Part shown: positions 57,001 through 64,000 of the stretch, piece after piece
Position numbering within the stretch: position 1 is the stretch's first letter
Layout: the number at the start of each line of letters is the position of its first letter
DNA from: Paramacrobiotus metropolitanus
Taxonomy: Eukaryota > Tardigrada > Eutardigrada > Parachela > Macrobiotidae
DNA length: 64,000 nt
NCBI RefSeq assembly: GCF_019649055.1
Contig: NW_026570343.1
Location: forward strand, 1 to 64,000
Direction: 5' to 3'
Translations under genes and position numbers: made by a program
The notes under the pieces: model-generated
What the model was told of the DNA's origin: nothing
The model's database searches: none
Seen by the model: the letters and a program-made list of their open reading frames with translations, nothing else

Positions 57001-60000
57001 ATTGGACAATATGTGTATTGTGTATCCGTTTTCACTGTTTCCGAGAAACCGAACAGTATAAAATCGAGGAGTTCGTAGTGCAGTGTATATACAGAGTATT
57101 CGGACACAAAAGTGATGACGTGCTACTCAACAACTTTAACTGTATAATCTGTATTTATTAGTAAAATTTTGTTTTTCTACTTAGCTTTTTTAAGGATTAC
57201 TTTTTGGTAGATTTACGTACTTACCAAATCTTTACATGGTGATTTTAGAGGATTTCTTTCTCTTTTTTTGTGTATGTATGTATGTATCAGTGAATCTGTT
57301 TACTCGGTCAGCACGAAGTGTTTTACACTTAACAGTTAATATTATTCAGAGATATCTTTATGGTAACGCGTGTTAATAAGACAAATTAATTAAAAATGAC
57401 GGAAGTAATGGTGATCTGCTTTGAACAAACATAATCACTGTACACTGACTCGTAATGATTTTGCAGATTTGAAAACTTTCCGTTGGAATTGTAACATCAT
57501 AATGCTATTTCTGAATTTGCATTTATTATTGAAGGTTATTTACTGCTGTTGTGGCTTTACTCTGGGCAAGTAACTAAATGATAATCAAGTTTAAGTTATT
57601 CAATAATCAATAAATAAATTTATTAAATGAGCAATCAATAGCTTAATGAATAAATTAATTAGTAATGTGTTAAGTTATAAATAGTTAACTATCTGTCTGT
57701 GTTATAGACGTTGCGTGAGGAACGCACGCAGCGGCAGTACCTGCTGAACGACCTGCAGAAGGGCCTGCAGGATGAATTCGAGTCCAAGCTGGTGCAGCAG
57801 CTGCAGGAGTTGCGCAACGAGTACGAGGACATGATTAAGAATGTCCGGGCGGAAGTGGAGGGCCGCTCCGAGAGCCGCATTCGCGACCTGCTGACCCTGT
57901 CGGATCGCAACGCCGAGACGGCCGCCCGTCTCCAGGATGAGCTGGAAGAGTGGCGCAAACGCACCACCTCCATGCAGCCGGAACTGGATCGTCTCCGCAA
58001 AGAGGTACATCATGCTGTTTTTGTTCTGAATTCTTCTACATTTTCTTCTGCAGCTTACCTGTGCGCTTTGAAAATTTAAACTTGAAATTATTGTATATAA
58101 TGTGATGACTAATCATCTGCAGTTGCGCACCGTTAAAAGAATCTCACTGAAAAAGCTTTTAAATTAAAATTTAACTATATTTCATTTTTTAAAATAAAGG
58201 TTTTCTTCTATTTAAAATTACTCTAAAACATTTACTGTATTTTAATCACTATTTTCCTTTGCAGCTCAGGATATTATGTACTTAGACGTCGTTTATCGGA
58301 ATCTGTTACGTCGATGATTGTAGTGCAGAGGCTTTAAGCCGGGTCAGGATACGGAGGTTACGAGTATCATTTTGCAAGAAGAGAACGCTATCTCAGTAGT
58401 CGTAACTTATAGAAATTATTTTTTGATAAATAAATTATTATGTGTTGAACTTGAATTAAATTAAAAAATTCGGGGAGTAATTTTCGAAGTTTTATGAAAG
58501 AGCGAGCTAGTTGGTGTGCGCGTCGGCGCTGTATGCATGATAAATGCAGTACGGCGAATAGCGACTTTCTGGTTGGTAAATTTGTTTGCCAGCCCGGTTT
58601 ATTCCGTATTTTTTGCATGAATTTGGCTTTGTCGTTTTTCCTCACCCAACGGCGCTGATTGTTAGTACTGGTGATACTGCGGCAAATCACTGATTTTTTA
58701 ACAGTTTTTTTTTGCGTACAGTGCAGCTATTTTTTATTATTCAGATGTAATATGAGTATTTAAATAATAATTTTGTCTGCTGTTTTTTTCTCGTTATTCT
58801 TAACTTATTTATTGCTAAACATTTACTGCAAAGAACTAATTTTTTAAAACGTTTTTTCTTGCTCTGGTGCATTGGATGTTTTTTCTCTATCCAAGATTCT
58901 GTGGAATGCCGGTTGCTATTAATGATAATGATAAATTATTATTTTTCATGAATAAATGGTTATCCGTTTTTGATTTGTGTAGAATGCCGATCTGAACCAG
59001 CAGCTGAGCACGATCCAGCGCACCAAGGACGAGCAGATCCGGCAGCTGCAGTTGCAGCTGCAGAAACTGCAGGAGGAACTGCAGCGTCTGCACGAAGATC
59101 TGGCCGAACTGACGCGGCAGTATCAGGATCTGTTGTACGTTAAACTCGCGCTGGACGCCGAACTTGCCACGTACAATAAACTCCTCACCGGCGAAGAGCA
59201 ACGGTAAATTAACTTCCGCAAATTTACTTGATTTGTTATGTTATTCAGTGTTTTTAAGATAACATAAAATGCATCCAGAAAGAATCATCATCAGTGAGCC
59301 GAAATTAATTTTAATCGGAATTCATAGTCGGTGAAACGTGTGCCGAAAGCAGAAAAATGATGAAAAAATTTTCAGTTAAAAATAAATCCAGTCTAACCAG
59401 CCTGAAAATTTCTTCAGTATTGCAGTTTTCCGTAATATTATTATCAGCTCCCATCTTATCGCAGATTGTTTAAAATTAATTAGAAATATTTACTCATAAA
59501 ACTTAAATCTCGTCTCAATTCGCCTAAACATTTTTCAAGTAAAACAAATAATTGTAGTGATTTTATGTGTTAATGTGTGAAATATTATGTTTTAAACTGT
59601 ATTACATAACGATGAGGTTGTTGCATTGCAAATTCTGTTAAAATGTAACGATTGTGAAGTTGCGATCAGCTAGTCTTATCTTCGTTGTTCAGTGTGGTAC
59701 TGTGGTGCAGTGTATTTAACCTAATATTCCTTGCATCTGTCCGGTGGGTTAATAACATCCTGCAAATCCGAGTATTTAGCGCTTAGCGCACATTGAATAT
59801 TTTTTTTTATAAGAAAACTCTGTAAAAAGGAATAAAAATTCAACCCAAATTAGCATGGTAATCCTACCAACAGATTTAGATTATTTATGCAAACCAGTAA
59901 AACTAATAGGAGAAATATTCAAATACAGTAAATAATAAGCCTAATTTAACCTGAGCGCTTTTCCAACAAATAATACCATTTATTATAAGTTTAATGAGGG

Positions 60001-60318
60001 CCTAACTTTAGATTGGGCATGGACGGCAGCGGTTCGATGCGCCGGCCCCCGACGGCCGCCTCCACGGGGTACGGCCGCGAGACGGCCATCAAGACGGCCT
60101 ACACCTCCCGCCCAACCTACACTTACACCCCCATCGCCGTGACCCCCGTCGGCAGTCAAGGCGCCGGCACCCTGGGCGGCCGCTACACGCCAGTGACACG
60201 CCAGCCCTCGCCGTCCACCTCCCTGGGGCGGGAGCGCGACATCCCCGTCATCCGCGAGCAGAAGATCACCGAGACCTTCAAGGCCACCGGCCGGGTCGGT
60301 CCGCGGACGGACTGGTGA
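51002..60318 (+). CDS. Lamin-derived, cytoplasmic-type intermediate filament protein (cytotardin-like)
   Basis: Seven exons: 51002-51139, 53323-53498, 56402-56534, 56598-56747, 57708-58004, 58983-59203, 60012-60318. Junctions are GT-AG and in phase; the product is 475 aa. A short head (1-16) precedes the helix-start motif [20 protein letters not shown]. The rod runs to about residue 371 and ends in the helix-end motif [22 protein letters not shown]. About 354 rod residues is the long, lamin-type length, not the roughly 310 of vertebrate cytoplasmic filaments. The tail (372-475) is Gly/Ser/Thr/Pro-rich and ends GPRTDW, with no nuclear signal, Ig-fold tail domain or CaaX box. It should build a cytoplasmic coiled-coil network, as tardigrade cytotardin does in epidermis. 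A lamin lacking its tail is the alternative. Two polyA signals lie at 60690 and 60700. Confidence 0.92.
54575..55500. repeat. Tandem duplication of about 433 bp in filament intron 2
   Basis: Copy 1 (about 54580-55016) and copy 2 (about 55017-55450) share ordered blocks: GCTGTATGATGTTTTTGATT, the CTTCCG..GCAC..AATCCGCT..GAAA block, CACTACGATCATTC and GGTTTTACGGTGATTAAAAT. A third start (GCTGTATGATATTGTTGATT) follows at about 55452. Confidence 0.75.
55970..56020 (+). repeat. SINE-like copy in filament intron 2
   Basis: TAGTGCAGCGG (55977-55987), with ATGGTTGCAAAAC about 30 bp later, a degenerate box B. Confidence 0.45.
58315..58372 (+). repeat. SINE-like copy in filament intron 5
   Basis: TAGTGCAGAGG (58321-58331), then GGAGGTTACGAGTATC (58353-58368), the same arrangement as at 47625. 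Confidence 0.6.
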
Positions 60319-60689
60319 AATTTCCCGCCATTTTTATTCGATATTATCTTAACGCAGGAATAATCTCTCAGGAAGAATGCAGACCCCGGTGAATCGCGCA
60401 GCTACGGTGTGGGAATTTATTTTAGAATTTTCTTCGTTTTATTTGTAGTTTTTATTCGGTGCTTTGGTGAGGGTGTGTTTTAGTTGGATTTGTTTGTATA
60501 AAAAAATGAGTTGATAAAAAATTGGTTTTATTGAATTTTCTGCTCGGTTTTGAATTTGTTTCCACTGCCTCGTCATTCTGTGGTTATTTCTGTTTACGGT
60601 TTGAAATTTTGCCCGGTTTTTAGAAATTCTTTGCGTAGTTCTTTAAGTGGAAAAGTGGTTCTTTGTTGGTGCGTTGTGAATGGTGATGT

Positions 60690-60705
60690 AATAAATGGAA
60701 ATAAA
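60690..60705 (+). promoter_or_regulatory. PolyA signals of the filament gene
   Basis: AATAAA at 60690-60695 and again at 60700-60705, about 375 bp after the stop. Confidence 0.65.
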
Positions 60706-61039
60706 AATCGCAGTTAAAATTGAGTGGAAAATGCAGCCTGTGTTGTAATCGGGAGCGTTTTAGCACACACTGACTGATAAGGCGGATTTATTGGTTAATA
60801 AAGTCCGTGTATGGTAAAAAGGCGAACTTACCGAAACCGTCTTGTGATGATTATTTTTACTGTAAGCGCCTCCGGCAATTAAAAGAAAATTTCCGCAGAA
60901 ATTCGACGTATTGAAGAAATGAGTTTTTCGTAAGTTCAGCCTGGAACCACGCGGTTTTCTAAACAGCTGTTTTTTTGCTGGGTTAGTCGCGCACGCTGGT
61001 GCTGCCATACTTAACAAGCTAGCGAATATTTAACGTAAC

Positions 61040-62259
61040 ATGAGGAAATTATTTTCTCTTTGCGGCATATTAATTATTTTGGCGCTGAATTTCGGTAAGA
61101 TGCTTGACATTGCAGAAAGCGTATACTATCATCTATCTGTGGAAGAAAGTAATGATGCACATACGTAAATTTTGATGAACGATTGTGCTCCTGCAAGGCT
61201 GTAATAGAATTAGTTAATAATTTGTAGACGCCGCGCTAACGCTGCGGTGCTATGAAACCCACTCGGACGATGCGGCTGGTCAGATGCGGATAACCACATG
61301 CCGGAATGCGCAGGCAGTCTGCATGAAGGAATTGGGCGTCACACACGACAGTAAATTCTGTACGTACAATAACGTATTTTTCATATTTTTAGGAAAGTGT
61401 GTCTGTATTAAAATTGTACATGGCAATGATGGCACCGGAAACATACGCTTTCGCGATCTCCCAAACACTGTTTTTTGCATACACTTTCCTGACATTTTTG
61501 TTGGCATATGATGTATCAAGTATGCACTATTTGTACATAATAATACATTTGCGTGAAAATTGTTTTGTTTTGGCCAGAACGCCGGAGTAGTGGATACTGT
61601 GACTTGTGAGCAAGCAACGGTTTTCACACTACTGTAATGTACGAGTATTATGTGCACTCAGCATTTGGCTACTGAATGCCGTAGAACGATGCAAAAAATT
61701 TATCTGGGACGTTGGAGTGCGGCGAAAAGTAGGGTTTTTCGTGAATGCACACGAATTTGGTACGGTGTATCGGCATACTTCCTTTGATACAGGGAAAAGT
61801 GAAACAGAAAATGGTAGCTATATTATGAAACAAATATGCGATTACGAGTTACGACTAAAAGGGTTTTGTGGAAATACGGTGGCAAAAAGTGTTCCTAGTT
61901 AATGGTTTACGTTTTTTGCTCGAAACGTCGTCGGGACAGAAACTCGAAAGTGCTCAATACCGGGTATGATCTGGTTTCTGACCGGGGTCGTGCGAAAAAA
62001 TTGCAGTGCGCCGACATGTTGTCCGTGTAGAGAAGTGATGAAAACTGGGTAAACCGTTGCAGATGTGGAGCGGACTTGCGTGCACGGATGGGTCGGTCAG
62101 CTGGGGTGCAATTCGGAACCGGAACACTACGGACATGTTATCTGCATCTGCAACACGGATCTCTGCAACGCCGCCCAAAGAACGCGATGGCGCAGCTACG
62201 TTGGCGTAGTGTTAGTTGCCGTTGTGACGGTCGGCAGTACTTGGCTAACGCTTCCGTAG
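61040..62259 (+). CDS. Secreted, probably GPI-anchored Ly6/uPAR three-finger protein
   Basis: Three exons: 61040-61094, 61228-61359, 62063-62259; phases fit and the product is 127 aa. Exon 1 is a signal peptide (MRKLFSLCGILIILALNFG). The mature part starts LTLRCYETHS and ends with the family hallmark CICNTDLCN. Between them are TTCRNAQAVCMKE and TCVHGWVGQLGC, giving eight cysteines, so one of the usual five disulfides (the early CxxC-type pair) is missing. A final hydrophobic run (VGVVLVAVVTVGSTWLTL) after polar residues fits a GPI signal. Such proteins act at the cell surface as modulators of receptors or junctions; the partner is unknown. Intron 2 (703 bp) contains a complete MITE-like element. 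Confidence 0.88.
61393..61806. mobile_element. MITE-like element, copy 5, inside the Ly6 intron
   Basis: CGCGATCTCCCAAACACTGTTTTTTGCAT (about 61454) mirrors ATGCAAAAAATTTATCTGGGACGTTGGAGTGCGGCG (about 61689). The right side continues CACACGAATTTGGTACGGTGTATCGGC, the family's outer end. The unit spans nearly the whole intron, so its insertion may explain the intron's length. Confidence 0.65.
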
Positions 62260-62394
62260 CGCAGGTTAACATTTCGTAACCACGCTACAAAGCTGTTGTC
62301 ATCTTTGCACGACGTGTGTTTGGCATACGACTTTTGCTTCCATGTAAAAAATTCTTAGATGGCATGTGGTACCACTGTAACTGTTTTTCATAAA

Positions 62395-62830
62395 GATTGC
62401 AAAAAGTTAGCGGTCCGCCAAGTCACATGGTGTAGGCGCCGTTTGGAAAGCGACTGAAACCACCGTCACGGCATCGTCACCAAGGATATCGTGCCTTGAC
62501 GGATCCACCGGCATTATGGCGACTGGGACATATGTATCGTGGCTGTCTTCACGTGGGCGACGGCTAGAAATATAAGGGCGCATAAGAAACTACAGTATGT
62601 GAAAATTCTATGAAGACTTTGGAAACTATGAAGACCTAAAAAACCAAAGAATCTACGAATTCAGTTTAAGAAACCTAAGCGACCTAAGAAAACTAAGAAG
62701 CCTTATAAGAGAAACCAAAAAGAACTGGCAAAACGTCAGCTCGACTTCGTCACGGGGTCGACATTGTGTATTTTCGACCTATTGACGGACGACGCATGTC
62801 CTTCAGCGAAATGGTGGTGTCCAGCTGGAC
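62395..62830. repeat. Word-based fold-back relative with CCTAAGAAA centre
   Basis: A GC-richer left part (CACCGTCACGGCATCGTCACC) is followed by CCTAAGCGACCTAAGAAAACTAAGAAGCC words (about 62660-62710) and GCTCGACTTCGTCACGGGGTCGACATTGTG (about 62741). The last phrase recurs near 31335. Confidence 0.5.
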
Positions 62831-63655
62831 TCCGTACTTCTACCACAGCAGAGCGAAGCAAGATGGTAGGTAAGAATGTTACAGAAATTCTTTACCGCAC
62901 CCACCCAGCATCATCCGTCTCCTTCCGGCGCTCAGACGTAAATCGTACAGTACTCCTGCAAACCGAAACCGTCGATAGCTGCGAATCTCTATATTGAATT
63001 ATGCATTGATTGTATGATTGTATCAGCTGTTCCCGACTTTATTTAGGCGTTTTGTTAAATTTTTACCTACTGAGTAACCATTTACGACGCAACAAAGACT
63101 CTGATCGTGGGATTCGTGGCACTCAACAGCAGCGGATATTTCTACCACCTACAGTACCACAGTTTCTCATAACATGATTAAGTTGACTGTACCCACAGCA
63201 GATCCGCAAGGTACGCATGTAATTGGACTAAGATTACCTGCAGCATGATAAGCTGTGCGATTCCGCTCGTTGTTTGTCGAGAAATTTAAGCACGCGCGCG
63301 TGTGGATCCGGGAATTTCAGTGCTTTAATCGAGGCACTGTCGGGCGAAAAAATATTGATTCGCTACAAATATGTTGTATTTGGCCTGGATACTTTACAAG
63401 AATCATGCGTAATCCTGCATGGAAGGCATTTCATTCTTGTTTTCGCGCTTTGTACATCCGTAACCCGGGAATGCCGTGCACGTATTAATGCAGTAAATCA
63501 GCGGCAATGTACCTGTAAGACGTCGTTAATATGCCTGCACAATATCACGTCTGGTAGTCGTAACGCTGCCTTTGCGGCTACTGATTCAGATGTTGACCTT
63601 TGTCTCAAAGAATTTTTTCTTTAATTTGTAGCTAGCTGTAGTTTTACCACCGTTA
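62831..63655. other. No confident gene; one Cys-rich open frame
   Basis: A + frame at 63274-63624 encodes 116 aa with several Cys (QCTCKTSLIC) but no signal peptide or clear fold. It could be a decayed relative of the Ly6 gene; I do not call it. Confidence 0.3.
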
Positions 63656-63660
63656 GACGA

Positions 63661-63719
63661 GCAATCCACACCAAATTTTCATCCTAAAGAGTCTTCAGGA
63701 TGAAATTTGGGTGTGGATT
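63661..63719. repeat. Hairpin, 23-bp arms
   Basis: AATCCACACCAAATTTTCATCCT pairs with AGGATGAAATTTGGGTGTGGATT around an 11-base loop, nearly perfect. It may be one end of a further inverted-repeat element running off the window. Confidence 0.7.
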
Positions 63720-63834
63720 TCTCCGATGGAATAGGGAGCTCGATAAGTCCATGCGAACAACCGCAAGCTCCCACCGGAGGCTTATGTTTTCCGACAGGCG
63801 TTTGGTGATGTAATGGCGGGATAAGGATTCACGC

Positions 63835-63920
63835 GTTACAGCGACGGTTAACGTTCTTGCAACGTTAGGACGGTTGTTGTTTCCAAGCGTCGACAACGTT
63901 CTAACAACGTCGTACAAATC
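63835..63920. repeat. AACGTT-word repeat
   Basis: CAACGTT/AACGTTCTTGCAACGTT words occur in both orientations, as in the arms of the fold-back elements. Confidence 0.5.
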
Positions 63921-64000
63921 GCTTCCATCATGATGGACTCCGCAAATCGGTATCACTCAGCGGTTATTTTATACTGCGGAACAGAACTCGGCATAATAAA

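Noticed and set aside
1-64000. CRISPR arrays, bacterial operons, tRNA or rRNA genes
   Set aside because: No regular direct repeats with spacers and no rRNA-like sequence were seen. I found no full tRNA cloverleaf; box A/B words occur only in SINE-like copies.

Overview
This is a eukaryotic, animal-type window. Genes are split by GT-AG introns, polyA signals follow several stop codons, and there are no operons or ribosome binding sites. The best pointer to the organism is the gene at 51.0-60.3 kb. It encodes an intermediate-filament protein with a lamin-length rod but no lamin nuclear-localisation, Ig-fold or CaaX tail, which is the layout described for cytoplasmic lamin-derived filaments (cytotardins) of tardigrades. 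I therefore infer a eutardigrade or a close panarthropod relative. Species cannot be settled from sequence alone.

The window has two halves. The right half (34.5-62.3 kb) holds four well-supported, intact genes, all on the + strand: a 12-exon PWP1 WD-repeat protein (34511-41375), a 9-exon SLC18B1-type major facilitator transporter (42296-48962), a 7-exon lamin-like intermediate filament protein (51002-60318) and a 3-exon secreted, GPI-type Ly6/uPAR protein (61040-62259). I joined their exons by hand; every junction keeps frame and the totals are 539, 459, 475 and 127 codons. Introns are either about 59-68 bp or mostly above 170 bp. The long ones carry a tRNA-like SINE family, AT-rich minisatellites, a tandem 430-bp duplication and, in SLC18B1, two short 'echoes' of exon 5 on either side of the real exon.

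The left half (1-32.7 kb) is repeat-rich and accessory. It has a single-exon divergent class A GPCR (17979-18968), a divergent TEA-domain (TEAD-like) gene split by an intron (21440-22301), a 312-aa protein with two helix-turn-helix motifs (10246-11184) and a small zinc-finger gene with a truncated paralogue 7 kb away. It also has an XK-related scramblase-family gene with two in-frame stops and a frameshift, an unrecognised two-exon gene ending at a polyA signal, a broken SAP plus Cys-knuckle gag-like gene, and an alpha-1,3-fucosyltransferase on the minus strand. The fucosyltransferase has an intact catalytic domain but an in-frame TGA between membrane anchor and stem.

The most unusual feature is a set of non-coding fold-back elements (about 1.86-2.64, 3.1-3.65, 9.5-10.07, 12.6-13.55 and 15.82-16.33 kb, with relatives near 23.2, 31.2 and 62.5 kb). 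Their inverted arms are built from many degenerate copies of a short phrase private to each element. Several have a central or flanking array of another short phrase such as TTTCTTAGG or GTAGTTTCCTGTAGTCTC. A second inverted-repeat family (MITE-like, with a shared phrase ATGTACCGGGCCAAAT) recurs at 0-0.33, 14.2, 14.5, 15.7, 16.9 and 61.4-61.8 kb, the last inside a Ly6 intron.
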